From contig JAJEKV010000142.1 in the NCBI GenBank assembly GCA_021234155.1, positions 560,001 through 624,000 of the forward strand: DNA of 64,000 nucleotides, read 5' to 3'. Every line of letters starts with the position of its first letter. The first letter of the stretch is position 1. This document shows, in pieces, positions 33,291 to 45,958 of the stretch. Source of the DNA: Isoetes taiwanensis. Lineage: Eukaryota > Streptophyta > Lycopodiopsida > Isoetales > Isoetaceae. Made by a program: the position numbers and the translations under genes. The notes beneath the pieces were generated by a model that was given only the letters and a program-made list of their open reading frames with translations, had not been told where the DNA came from and ran no database searches.

Positions 33291-35122
33291 CCTCTACCAT
33301 CTTTCTTGTTGGTAGAGGAGTTCGTCAAGGTTGCCCCGTGGCTCCATTGCGTTTTACAATAGTGGCAGATGTGCTTTCACAATTGTTCTCTAGTGCTGCT
33401 GAGGATGATGTGATTAGGGGTCTACCTATAAAGAATGACTCTCAAGAAATTATTAATCAATATGCAGACGATACCTTTCTATTCTTGATAGCAGAAGATG
33501 ATAATCTCCAAAATGGAAAGCTTCTGCTTGACACATTTTCCTTAGCCTCTGGAGTTTTGGTCAGTTGGCAAAAGTGTTTTGCATTGTGGAATCTAGATGA
33601 TGAAGTTCCACCATGTGTTCTTGTCTACCCCTGGAAGGTGTTGCCTCATGGGAAGGCAACTAAACTTCTTGGTATCCCTATGGGTATTCATGTCTCAATT
33701 TTTTATGCTTGGGATGTCATAATAGAGGGGTTGCGGAGGCACCATTTTTTGTGGGATACTGCTAAACTCCCTATGCCTGGAAGGGTAACAGTTGCTAAGC
33801 ATATCTTGAGAAACACGCATGTATATAGCTTCTGCCATTCTTGCTTCCCAATCAAAGTTTCAGGAGATTGTGGATGTTATCAGAAACTTTATTTAGGGTG
33901 GAAATGAAGCAGGGTTTGTGATAAAGATTGCATGGTATAAAACCTAAGCTTGTGTATAAAACATAAGTTTGCTGGAGGTTTGGTATGATTGATATCCATT
34001 TGCAGAGTAAGGTTATGATCTAAAAATTCATTTGGAGGCTTGTTATGGGTAAGGATGATTCTCCTAGATTATGATTTATTGCACAGGCTCTTACCCACTG
34101 TATTCCTTTTGGTAAAGTCACGCAAACTTGTTCTTCCATGGGAGTTGCGATCTTATCATAATGCTTCTCCATTTTAAGGGATTGTTAGATTCATGGCACA
34201 CAATCAAAACATTATTTCACATTAGTTGAATGCACCTTGTTGGTGGATTCCCTTGGTAGACAATGCAACATTTTGCTTTACATTGCACCCATTGACTCAA
34301 CGACGTTGGAAAATGGTAGGAATCTTAACAATTGCACCAGGGTATGACTCAGGCCAGCTACTGTCATGGGAGGCATTTTAGTTAAAGTTTTTGCTGGGGC
34401 GATGGGATAGAGCTCTTTGGCAAAAAGTTATTGACTATCTACAGCCTATTATATTTTGATGTGGGTTTGTCATGAGGAGGTTGAGTGCAAACTCGTGAAC
34501 TCTATATATAAGTTATTGGTTGATACTGATATTCTTCCTCCGTCTAATAAGTGGCCCCTTCAACTCCTTCCTCTTCAATGGCAGCAGATGTGGTCTTGGG
34601 CATGGGATGAGCTACTTCATCCTAAACTAGCAGTTCTTTGGTGGCATATTCTTCATAGGTGTCTTCGGGTTAACGTGCTTGTCCACAAGTTTAACCCAAG
34701 AATATCATATCAGTATCCAGTAAAGTTTCATTAACAAGTTAACAAGTACTCTTGGCAATTTACTCAAGTACTTGGACGGAGTTACAAAGCCAGGCTTTTC
34801 ATCTTGCAGCAGGATAGTTGCTTTGGACTATCTAGAAAAGACGAAGACTGGTAATCTTTAAAGGTTTGGATGTGGCAGATAACCGTATTCTCTAAGAAGT
34901 TCAAGGTCACATTGCTAAGTCGTACCATTGTTCTTCACTTGCCCCTCGTAAGAGGCGATTGATCTTTGAGGAGTATTTGGATGTGCGCTCTTATGCTTAG
35001 GCACGTTGCTTCACTCGGTGGGTCTTTGCTAATCCACTGAGATTTTATTCCTGTCTATGCACTTATACTTGTATTTGACTCTTTGATTAAATAAAGTCTG
35101 ATGTCCTTCAACAAAAAAAAAA
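33291..35122 (+). pseudogene. L1-type LINE fragment B (RT to poly(A))
   Basis: The plus frame 33287-33907 has RGVRQGCPVAPLRF and NQYADDTFLFLIA (RT catalytic block), then TKLLGIPMGIH. Stops follow, then WDELLHPKLAVLWWHILHRC (34456-34734) and a tail TGATGTCCTTCAAC(A)n at about 35098-35122. It is close to fragment A and to the relics at 39814 and 51065. A short palindrome (CCTCTACC ... GGTAGAGG, 33290-33317) lies at the junction with fragment A. Confidence 0.88.
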
Positions 35123-36211
35123 AGAGTTTATTCTAGATTTGTGCCTTAAAGTGTGACTTTACAAAATCACACCCTTAAAATATCTCATATCAAGAAACCA
35201 ATGAAAAAGAACTGAGAAAATTTATGGAAAACTTTCAGTATAAAGAATCAAAATAGACTGTTGTGTGCAGTCCAGTTGCAGACGGTCATTGGTCCAAATG
35301 ACTAAAAGTTTAAAAAATATTTGGGGAAAGGTTGTGGACGATAAAAATCTTCTATTCTATTCTATGAACCAAAAAAACATATATGAAATGTAATAATATA
35401 GTATAATTATATATTGTCATGATTAAACTTCACAACATTCACAAGCATTCATCAATAAACATCGCTAACTATAACACCCTAAATGCTAAACAATGCTAAA
35501 GTGTTCAACGCTTCTTGTTCTGAAGTGGAATACCGCAACCAATTCCATGGTAGACTTATTCAAGAAACGATAGAGCACATGAGGACATAACTTTGGCTAA
35601 TGGAGAAGAAATACTGCAAACGAAATCCAAATGTTGTCTTTTATTACAACAATGGAAGTGACAAACAAAGAGATGTAGCAAAATAGGTTATTTTATGTTA
35701 AATGATTTCCATACATTTCTCATGACATTTATAGCAGTGAGCTATAAGTCATGGAAGCTCCCCTTGGATCAAAAGACAATGAGAGGAATTATCGCGAAGC
35801 AGCAGACTTGGAGAAAACCATTTTCTCTTATCTCTTTTTGGTAGACATTGAAGGCAGAACCTTCAAGATATAAGGAGCTATAAGGGCGTTTGATAGGTGG
35901 TACATTGACACAACGAGAAGCTGAATGAACTCTTTTTCAAACTGTCAAAAGTCATGCTCAGTTTAGACTGTTCTTGGCCCTCAGCAGCAAAACTTGTGCT
36001 GCTAGAAAACTATGATGATTACCTGTCAAAAGGAATAGTGCCATCTCCTAAGGAAATGATAACTTAACCTTATTTCAAGTAACCTCTTCATATTGATTCA
36101 TAGGCAAGCAACTGCAAGAGCTGTTCTGTGTAGTTAATTGCTTCTGTAAGGAGTTTGATATGATGTGCAAGTCATCAAATAATATCAGGATCAATCGAAG
36201 TCCTTCATTAG
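35123..36211. other. 3' flank of thymidine kinase; no gene recognised
   Basis: AT-rich and non-coding. The part nearest 36211 should hold the kinase 3' untranslated region (minus strand). Confidence 0.4.
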
Positions 36212-37579
36212 TCAAAGCTGCAAATTTCCCTTGCCACATGTCTGATATGGTTGATTCAATTCAAGCACTGTCCTCGCAGCTTCAAGAGCAACCTGTCCAC
36301 TAACATAATGCTGTCTGCAAACGGGCATATAAACATCCGCACCACCAATAACTTCAGTCCTTTCATCACCTGTTTTCCTAAAGGTAAAAGCTGCAGGCTT
36401 TTGGCAAATTTCACATCTTGCGGACAACTTGGTAACACTTTCAGCAAGTGGAATTAAGTCAAGTGCTGACCCAAAGCTACGACTGAAATGTTTAAAAGCC
36501 AGAACATATCAGTTGAGCTCAAACATATATAATATTCAAGGCACAATGATAGCTTAACTTCTACACTACACACCGTAGAAAATCGCCATCAAGTCCTGCG
36601 ACAAAAACAGTTTTACCATCCAAATCAGCAGCCTCTTGACAGAAACTGAAAAGATCTTTGAAGAACTGTGCTTCATCAATACCAATTACATCTGTCTGCA
36701 GTTGAAAAGGAGGAGTTGTCAGATAATGTCAACGTAGCCATAAAACCAAAATTGCAATTGTAAAATCCTGCTGTTTGCAGCACATTAAGGAAATAACTTG
36801 GAATACAAATTTGATTAAGCACAAAAACGTTTGCCTCATAATCCAAAGTTAAGCAATGACTACTTAGGAACTAAACCAATTACTGCTGAGAAATTATAAA
36901 AAAAAAAACTCTCGACCAACATTTGAAAAGAATTAACACCTCTTTGTATTGCTCTCCCATCTCAGCCTTGAACTTTGTGAGACTTGATACCGCTCTGCAA
37001 GGCATTTTCATCCCATCATGCGACACTACTGCAGCCAGGCCATATCTTGTGTCTTTATCCGATTTCACCAGCACTGTTTTTCTGCAAATTATAGCATAGA
37101 TATCAGTTCATATAGTCAACATAAATGGGTTGTTTCTATCTAAAACATTATATTCCACTTATACATGAAAGGGGAACTAACCTGCCAGCCTTCATCTCAG
37201 CGTCCATGCTTTTCAGCAAAGCTGTGGTTTTCCCGGCAAACATAGGTCCTAAAATTAAATGTATTTCCCCACATGCTTTGTGAGATCTTTCATGCTCCAA
37301 AGACCCACTGTCCTTCTCATCTGCAAGGCATTGTTGCATTCTTGTCCAGACCCTAGAGTTTGTAGAAAAAGAGAGAGCTCTCTTTTCTTGGCAGGGGACC
37401 GCTAGTCTGTTGAGATGCAACAAACCTTTATCTGTTACAGGATAACCACGCCATTGCTGCGAACCCAGAAATAATTTAACCGGATTAGAAAAGTTCTGCC
37501 GACAGGAAGATATGGGCGCCTGTGGCTGACTCCCTAAGGTAAGCCGCATTATGGCGGTCTTTAGCAGTCGAACCATCAA
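36212..37579 (-). CDS. TK1: Thymidine kinase, TK1 type, four exons, organelle-type leader
   Basis: Phosphorylates thymidine to dTMP with ATP in the pyrimidine salvage pathway. Exons (minus) are 37579-37182, 37081-36940, 36695-36574 and 36482-36212. All introns are GT...AG, and the join is in frame, giving 310 residues. The P-loop is GPMFAGKTT (110-118). The catalytic/Mg region is DEAQFF (from 187). The structural zinc ligands are C244, C247, C276 and H279 (CEIC ... CRQH). The nucleotide-binding lid lies in between ([18 protein letters not shown]). About 100 residues precede the core and are rich in Arg, Ser and Leu with few acidic residues up to 85, consistent with a plastid or mitochondrial transit peptide as in some plant TK1 copies. 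The reading frame has no defects. Subcellular site is inferred. Confidence 0.95.
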
Positions 37580-37798
37580 TCTGCTTCGATAACTAGCTTA
37601 AGGAAAATCTGTGGTTTAGGTTTTGAATTCTGGAAATGAAAATGTCCCTAATTTGCTTCGCTAGTTTAGAATGCAACAAAATTGACACACACTTAAATTC
37701 CCTCCACAATTTTGAGCATCAATCAAATGAAGATATTAAGACTAAAATGACCGTTTAGCTTTTTTTCAACAAATGCGCATAACTTAATGTTTACGTAA

Positions 37799-38020
37799 AT
37801 GCAACTTAGGTTGCATTCTGCCATATCCGCCAATGGCATTGCGCCATTGGCGAAGGTTCTTTGCCTGAACTTTATTAGTCTAAGAGCTGCAAATTCTTGA
37901 AGTTACTCATTCTTGAAGATTTACCTTCGATTCTTGGCAGAAGATTTACCTTTCCTTTTTCTGGAGATTTTACCTCTCTGATTCCGGACTCGAAGGTGCG
38001 TAATGCAACCCAAGTTGCAT
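37799..38020. mobile_element. Small foldback/MITE-like element bounded by palindromes
   Basis: The ends are ATGCAACTTAGGTTGCAT (37799-37816) and ATGCAACCCAAGTTGCAT (38003-38020). Each is an interrupted palindrome, and the two are inverted copies with one mismatch. Inside lies another perfect stem, CGCCAATGG/CCATTGGCG (37828-37852). A clean target duplication was not found. Confidence 0.45.
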
Positions 38021-39813
38021 CACGTTATAAGAATGGCGGTTGGTCATCCGACGTTTCCTCCCTCGCACGTTTATCAATTTTATAACATGCGAGGTTTAAA
38101 CCTGCACTATTGGCTTTGTGCATGTAGGATAGATGGGTGTTGTCAATGACATGGGATTCCCACTTCACAAAACTAATAGAGTGTCAGGAGCGTGGTTGTT
38201 AATGCATGAAAAGAAATTGGGCACAATGAATTAACTATAGTTGATACTTCCATCTCTTGCTACCAAAGTAGAGAATAGATCAAAACATACATTCAGTTCT
38301 TTTCACAAATGGATCATAGCTATGTAATGCAAGAGCTCCCTTCTTCACTCACAAGCTCTTGCTATTGTATTACGACAAAGCTTGCACATCAACAATACAT
38401 ATGCCATTGTTTAATCTGCGAATAGAGGAATGAAATTCAAAGTATTTAGAAATAAATGAACAACATGCATAAGTAGAAATCATGAATAGGAGCTTCATCA
38501 TCATGTTATCATTGTACTAGCTCTCGAAGTAGTGGATGCTACTCATAGATTGACATAGACAGAAAGTTCAACCATCCATCATATGGTATGTTGTGGAAAA
38601 ACTACTTTCTTGTTTACTACACTCTAGTAACACACTAGTCCTAGAACAACTATGCTACGAGTTCGAGGCATCCAAAGTCACATTCAATGTAACGCGATTG
38701 GAGACAGGACCCAACAACCAATGTTGGTGTGGTGTGCATGTGTGTGTCATCCAATTGAATGCTGTCAATGTGGCATGGCATAAAATTTTCTTCTTCTTCT
38801 TCTTTATTATTGGTGCTTGCATTTGTCCCCTTTTTTTCCCTATGTATTACTTGAATTTAGAAGGCACACTTACCCATATCATGGTTGACTTATCATATTA
38901 GTTTACCATTGGGCTCCATTGTATCATCTTGCTCCTTCTCCACAGGCCTCTCCATTGTTGAATGGGTCTACTTAAGGCATGGGATGTTGTTAGGCTCTGT
39001 TAATTGGTTTCAGCTCTTCGCCTTTCTTGTGGATCCCTTAAAGTTTAGGCCACCTCTCTCTGGCTATGACTATGCATCCTACCACCTAGTGTAGGTGGAA
39101 AGCTAGTGGGACTTCTCTTTCAGGGACGTTGTTGCAGATAATACTCCGTGGGCTCCCAATTGCGCTGACTTGATTTGAATTTGCCCTCTACAGTTTCTTT
39201 TTGTAGAGAATTTATAAAAGCAACTATGCATATCTGACAGCTTTCAAGCTTCAATTGCCTTCTTCTCATTGGTAGCTTAGAGTGGAAGAGGCTCATTATG
39301 CGAAGGTGTGGAGTTTTGCTTCGTGTAGATGCATTCCTCCGAAGCAGTCAGTCCTTCTTTAACAGATTGCTCATAAAGCGTTTCGACCGAATGCAAGAGT
39401 TCATTCCCTGGAACTGGCCATTCCTCTATGCCAAGTTTGTAAGTTTGCTCCAGAAACCATTGGCTATTATTTCTATTCTGAGCTGATATTCGGTGTATTA
39501 TGACTGGACCCGAACTTGTTTCCTCTATCACCTTAAATGCACACCGTATTCACGTATTTCAATCTCACATTCTCTATGGTTTAGCCCCTTTTTTTCAAAT
39601 TATTTTTTGATTTTTTTCCAAATAAATTTTGCCTTTCTCTGCTCATGCAAGCAACGAGCACTCATACTTTAGGTTTTTTTCCAACAGATTGCTTCTAGAG
39701 GAGGAGGAAATCTCCCCATTCCTCTTGCGTTTTATCACCAAATTCCTCAGCTATGGACGCTACAAGGTTAGTTGATTATTCCCATTTGGTGTTTTACGAG
39801 CTAAGAGTCCTCA
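38021..39813. other. Unassigned 1.8 kb between TK and a LINE relic
   Basis: Only short frames (up to 102 codons, 38593-38901) without recognisable motifs. No RNA gene or clear repeat seen. Confidence 0.35.
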
Positions 39814-40631
39814 TTTTTTTGAAGGATGAAAGCCAAAAAGTTTATTAATCAGATATAAAAAGTACAAACTTTACATGTCTCATCTAACGATATAAGCACA
39901 AAAAGATGCCACAGGAGCATGAGCCTGGAGGACAATGTACTTACGCCAGAATAGGAGACGAATGATAAGATTCAATTTGAAGATATTGAATCCAAATATG
40001 TTCTATCATTTCTGACTCAAGGGAGGAACATTTATAAGCTGTCACCATCTTTTTTTGGGCCACTGTAATAACACCATGTGCAGATGAATAAATGCTCCCA
40101 TGTTGACCACAAGAGCCAACCAGAAACAAGATGAAATGCCCTCTATTTAGCTGGGGGCCATGCATTGGGATAGAACACCAAGAGGATGCATCGGCAATCC
40201 AATGCATTGTTAAACAAACCTTGTAGCCAGGACCACATCGGCGAAACCTCTGGACAATAGAAAAGGTAGTGCTCAAGAGTCTCAACGCCTGAAAGGCAGA
40301 GCGGGCATATTGCAGATATGCGAGGACCATAACGATGTCAGAAGGCATTAACACGCAAGCACCTGTGGAGAACATGCCACCAAAGTGCAAAAACTTTAGG
40401 GTGGAGCAACTTCTCCCAAAGCCATCGCCATGTACACAAAATGAGTGTGAATATTTTCATGACAGTCCCAAGGCATCCTTTCGATAACACCAACCTGCAC
40501 CATAAGAGGCAAGTTTTCTGCGACCACCTCCCATACAGACACATCCCCATGGGAGAGCAGAAACTTTGCCTGAAATTCTGACCAAGCCAGTAGGCAACTG
40601 GCTTCATATCATGCTTGAATAGAGAGAACAC
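39814..40631 (-). pseudogene. L1-type LINE fragment C
   Basis: The minus strand ends CATCCTTC(A)n (T run at 39814-39820) and encodes LLHPKVFALWWHVLHRCLRVNAF upstream (about 40338-40440), the same zf-RVT segment as fragments A and B. Multiple frame breaks and 5' truncation near 40631. Confidence 0.82.
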
Positions 40632-41575
40632 TTACAAGAACCCATCATCTCTGTGTAAGGGGATGAGTGGAGGTGCTGAGGGCTTTGGAGGCAGTGGTGC
40701 CCACCACCATGGAGTCTCCAATAGGGTGTGGACCTTGGTTCGGGAAATACCGGGGTTAAAGAGCATCTGACCGTTTAAAATTAAAAATTGACAGGTTGTT
40801 AACAAAGTTGACGGATGTGGGCCCGTTTAATTTTCTAGCTTTTTAGGAAATTGGTGGGTTTTGAACATCATTTGACGTAAAAAAAGCTGCCTCTTATTTT
40901 TTTTCACGGATTCTCCACGAGCACCCTATTGCATTTATTTTCTTGGGCACTTTCCCCTTTTAGGTTTAGGTTTTCTCTATTACGTTAGGTCGAACACGAT
41001 ATAAATGGAGGAGGCGCTGTTCTGTTCCTCTCCTCCCTCTGGCAAGCAGCAGCAGGTCTTTAAAGATTTTTCGGAAGATATATTGGAGGAGGAGGTCGAA
41101 TCTTAGAACACCAGCATTTACTAAAAGCCTTACCTTAGTTTGCAATGCATTTTGCAGAGTAAGCTAGTTAATGCTTTTACTGAATGCTGGTGTGCTTGAA
41201 AGAGTTCAGCAGCTATACACACAAGAAGCAAGCGTCCATTCCATTTCTTCTAATTTCTCAAGTGTCCACTGGGCTAGTCTTTTATATGGTATAAGGGAGG
41301 CGCTTATACAACAAAACCAGCAAGATCAGGTAAATTTCTTTGCATCTACATTGCATTTTCTTGCTTATTGAGCTTAGAATGTATATGGAGATGAGTTTCA
41401 AAATTCGTAGTCATTAAAATATCAAAAGACAATACTGTCTTGGTTGTCACAGCATCATCTTAGCAAGCTTTTAGTGATTCTTTGGGCGATATTGGAGGCA
41501 TTTCGAATTTGTTCCTTAAGTGCAGGAAAGCAGGTACCAACTTTATATATGTTGTTGTGCTTTTTCTTTTTGTTG
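40632..41575. other. Region with a short 33-codon frame; no gene recognised
   Basis: A short frame starts at 41006 (MEEALFCSSPPSGKQQQ) and ends in EEEVES. It could be a first exon or leader. Further short frames (41171-41371 and 41444-41644) are unrecognised. CCTCT-rich, with pyrimidine tracts. Confidence 0.3.
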
Positions 41576-41728
41576 GCGCTCGTCTTCCCCAGCGCCCTAC
41601 CCAGCGCCCAGCGCCCTCCCCGGCGCCCTACTCCCTCTCTCTAGCGCCCTCACTCCCCTTGCATAGACCCCCTTGATTTGCCCCTTTCTGGCTTTCTCTC
41701 TCTAGGGTTTACAATCTCTCTCTAGACC

Positions 41729-42046
41729 CAAAACCCCCAAACCCCCAAAAGGTGCTCACTTGCCTTTCCCCGAGTCCCCAAATTGGATTCTAAGCACCCT
41801 TGAGGCAGCCGTGAGACCCCTTAAACTTTGGCACCCCAAAAACCCCAAACCCCCAAAAAGGTGCTCTCGCCTTTCGAGTCCCCAAATTGGATTCTAAGCA
41901 CCCTTGAGGCAGCCAGAGACCCTCAAACTTTGGAACCCCCAAAACCCCCCAAGACCCCCCAAAAGGTGCTCTGCCCGCGTTTTGAGTCCCCAAATTGAAT
42001 TCTAAGCACCCTTTCCGCAGCCAGAGACCCCTCAAACTTTGGAAGT
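41729..42046 (+). repeat. Three 108-bp tandem monomers at the LINE 5' end
   Basis: Each unit runs CCCCCAAAAGGTGCTC ... GAGTCCCCAAATTG ... TTCTAAGCACCC ... GCAGCC ... CTCAAACTTTGG. Copies begin at about 41729, 41829 and 41938. Tandem promoter monomers at the 5' end are known in some LINEs (mouse L1). The same role here is inference. Confidence 0.85.
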
Positions 42047-43670
42047 CATGGCCACGAGAAGATGGGCCGGCTGGGAAACCCAAGGCGAGGGGCCGCGACA
42101 AACGGGTCCCGATCAGCCATCATGGATGTGGGAGAGTCATCCTCCATGAAGAAGGAGGCTCGGGCTAAGGCTAAGGCCCCTCAACAGGCCAGCCCGCCTA
42201 AAGGATTGATTGCTCGCACCACATAGGAACTCCCGCCGGCAGAGAATTGAGCCACGCCAAAGCGGGAGTGGAGGCTAACAAAGGTGCTAGTATTGAGGCT
42301 AACAAAGGCTCACACGGGCCGGCATGGCGCTGAGATGGAGTCCCCGCATCCCATGTGCTCAAAAAGGCAAATCGTGGTCGGCAAGAACCGCATCACGGTC
42401 CGGGAGACCCGCAGATGTGGAAGATGGCCTTGCCCCGCACACTTCGAAAGTGGCAACCGGCCGCCGCGTAAGGTCGCTGACATGCGGGCCCGCCTCAGAC
42501 TCAATCACTCGACACCATGACACAGAGAGGGAGGCGCAATGCAGAGACGATGGTCACTTGTGTCACCCGCCCGTCAGAGGTGGAGGCAGCCACCATCATG
42601 GCACAGGGAGCGCAGGCTGCTCTTGCGCATGCAGCCCATACGCCTTCCGGGATCTTCAAAGTAAGATCGAACAGAAGCCCGCCCTCGACGCCCAGGCTGG
42701 GGCTCGAGCACGCCTCACTACTCGAGCCTGAGCTCCGTGGGTTGCGGGCAACCATCCACGCATGAGCCGTGGTCTCCTACCGGAGTTCATAGTCAGCCAG
42801 CTACGCAGGCGTGAGGATGGCCAAGCAGCAGCAGGCAGGCCTGCAAGAGCTGTGCTCCCGGCTTCACAGGGCCGAGAACGCGGCTCAGACCACTACCCCG
42901 CCACAGCCTCCACGCCGCAGCCAGTTTCCCCAAGATCTGCCCCGCCTCCAGGCCACTCCATGCCATCCCGGCCACACCCAGCCACTCCACGCCATCCCGG
43001 CCACCACCACCACCCCCCGGCCAGACAGACCCGCCCCTCGCCCACCTTTTGACCCGGCAGCAGCCGGAACTCGTGAGCACAGCGGAGAGGCCACAATCAC
43101 AAGTTCGAGGCATGCCAAAACAAAGCAGGGGAGAGTCTCATCCAACATCCGAACACACATTCTCGACGGATGACATTCGAGGGCGGTTCACATTTCTCGG
43201 CGGGCCGTCATGGGGCTCGGCCGCGGTCGTGTGACCAGCATTGTCATATTCACGGTTGGGATGCAGTGCGTGATGCCATATTGCGCCAGGCCGCGGATCT
43301 TTGAAGGGGATATCCTCAGACGTGGACCGGGACCTCACACCTGTGCAAATGGGAGGCACGCAGACAGAGCTTGTCAAGGTCGAGGCATTCGCCACCCGGG
43401 GGTGCGCGAGGATTGGTTCGAGGCAGGATGCACATTTTTCCGGCTTGCCATCTTCTGCAGACCCCCGCAGCCTCAACCGCGGCCGCACGCGCCCCTCGCC
43501 GCTTCTCCTACCACGGCCCCCCCTTCTCCCCTCGCTCCTACTCCTGCTCCCTCACGCCCACGCCCTCTCGGCCACATCTTTTCCGCTCCATCTACTTCTC
43601 CCTCAGCCTCCGCCCCCGTCCTCCCCGCGTGACTCAGTTGTTGCATACCATCCCCGCCGACAAATAGGAA

Positions 43671-44480
43671 TTGTGTCTCCGGGTGGTCTCATGGAATTGT
43701 CGAGGCTGGGGACAGTCCTCAACTCTGTGCGTTCTATATGGATCTCATCTTTCTCATGGAGACATGGGAGCATGTCAGCCACGTGCTACCGATCTGCTCT
43801 GTTACCAACATTTCTCGGTCTTCAATACACATGACAGATGTAGGGGTCATGGTGGAGTGGCTTTGCTACCACGGACAACCTTGGCACATTCGGGTTACCC
43901 TCCGTAAGACGCATGGACACACAACGGTACTTGTGGGTTCGTGGTGCATAATACCGCTGGCAACCCTCTTTTTCGGCGCTGTTATTTCCCTCACGCAGAC
44001 AAAGACCTTCTATCGCAGCCATCCCGATGCGGATAGGATGGACCCTTATGTCGATCTATATGATGACATACAAAGAAGACCAGCCCAGCTGGGTAGGGTC
44101 GCCCTTCTTGGAGATTTCAATGCACGGACGGGGTAGAGCAGCCCATGCGAATTTGATCCCCTCACGACGATGTCCTCCCGGCTCGCCCTTGAATAACCTG
44201 CCACGAGGGTCGGATGACGCCCATGTCACTCGCTTTGTGTGCATAGTTGCTCCTGCTATGTGGCATTTTTGACTTGATAATTTGCAATGGCCTTTCACAG
44301 TGGCCCGATTCTCGCAAGTGCACATGCAGACAGGACAATCAGGGGGGAGGGTCTAGTGTGGTGGACTATGTGCTCGTAGTTGCGCAAGATATGCATCTCA
44401 TCAGTCGTTTCCGGGTGGGCACAGACAGTCGGGATGAGGAGGCCGACTCAGATCACCTCCCACTTTATTTGGACCTGGTT
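43671..44480 (+). pseudogene. LINE endonuclease domain (degenerate)
   Basis: LRVVSWNCRGWGQ opens the fold just downstream of a stop near 43668. Further motifs, split over frames, are DLIFLMETWEHV, GHGGVALL, LLGDFNARTG (about 44100-44133) and DSDHLPLYLDLVW (about 44447-44480), which are the catalytic blocks of an APE-type endonuclease. Several frameshifts make it inactive. Confidence 0.85.
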
Positions 44481-45099
44481 TGGCAAGCCGCCAGAACCCC
44501 CACTATGCCAGCCCCTCGCCGTCCTCAGTTGAGACTAGATTATGAGCAGGCAGAGGACTACGCCGAGATGCTCATGGACGCCCTCCCAGTAATTCTGCGG
44601 ACCTCCACACTAGAGCGCCAGACCGCATCCAAAGCCGACTTCGCTTATTACGGGATGCGGCGGGACAGTGCTTTGCGAATCTCCCGTCGCCGCCAGTGGT
44701 CATCAACATTCCCGCCAGAATCCGATGGTTTGATGCGAGTGTAAAGAACGCAAGCGCAGTTCCGCCACATACGGATCCAGTACTGCCACTAGGCCACCAC
44801 CGCATCTGGCGCCCATCCGGGGACACAAAGGCGCGGTACCTTGCCGTGCATCGTGGGGAGATGTTCGCCCGGGGACACTCATCCTCCGAACCTTTTGGCG
44901 CAGAGTGCTTCAAGGCCAGCCCGACCTCTGGGGGACATCACACCCGGCGTGGGGAACAGTACTTTGCAGCAACTCTATGACCCGCCAGGGACGCCGACGC
45001 CCATACCCCCCACAGGATGGCCCCCATTGGTTCTCGTGGACGAGGATGTTGAGGAGGGCCTCGCAACGGCCGGGCTAATGGGAAGGCAAATGACCTCAA

Positions 45100-45950
45100 T
45101 GGTATGCGTGCCGAAGTTACTCAAATGGGCGGATGCCGCTTGTGCCCCTCACTACCCTGCTTCAACGTAGCATTGCAGAAGGCCTCCCACAATGGACCAC
45201 AAGCGGGGTTGTTCCCATTCACAAGGCGGGCGACCCACACCGTCCGCCAATTATCTGACGATCATGGTCGGGTTCAAGATTTGCCAAACTGCTGTTGGTG
45301 GCATTCTCGAAAGCAGCAGTTTGACCCATACCGTGAGGGCAGCGTGATGTCGCGAGCCCTCACACAAAGCGGCTTTAGACCCCGCCACTCAACGATTGAC
45401 CATATCTTCACATCAGCGGGCGATTGAAGACAAAGCGGAATCATCGGCAGGACTTGTATTGTCGCTTTGTGGACTTCGAAAGGCTTTGATACTGTTCCCT
45501 GGAAAAGTCAGGGGCTAGACTAAGGCCAACAAGCTGGGGCTCCCTTTGCTGTCCTGAAATGCCATATACAGGTTGTATGAGAGTTGTTTTGGCAGGATGC
45601 AACCGACGGGCCAAGCATTCACCAGTAGTATCGGGGTCCGGCAGGGTTGCCCCCTCTCGCCAACACTTTTTGGCCTCTACATTGATCAGTTAGAGCCCTG
45701 GCTTACTGAGCATGGGGGGGATGGCATACAGCTTTTGCACCAGGTCATCCGCCAGCTCATCTATGCGGACGATGTTGGCCCCATCGCCCACACCCCGGCT
45801 ATGCAGTCCTCACCGATGCCCTAGACACATTTTGTCGCCACTCTGGACATGCGCGTCAATCTGGCCAAGACCAGGGTGGTTCTCATATCCTCTTCACGTC
45901 ACCCCATGCCTCCCCGGGGGGTACACCTATCCTATAGGGGATATGCCACC
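45100..45950 (+). pseudogene. LINE reverse transcriptase domain (degenerate)
   Basis: QSGFRPRHSTIDHIFT (about 45364), a broken FVDFEKAFDT block (about 45470), GVRQGCPLSPTLFGLYIDQL (about 45633) and LIYADDVGPIAH (about 45758) are RT blocks in order, in different frames. It ends at YRGYATC, where the inserted 1-kb segment begins. Confidence 0.87.
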
Positions 45951-45958
45951 TGCGTACA

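Noticed and set aside
32240-35122. Twin-priming inversion of a single LINE
   Set aside because: Both halves contain the zf-RVT region and a poly(A) end. Twin priming would give one tail and non-overlapping halves.
42284-43667. Many overlapping Pro/Arg/His-rich frames on both strands
   Set aside because: High GC removes stops by chance. None shows conserved motifs, and the region is the ORF1-like part of the decayed LINE.
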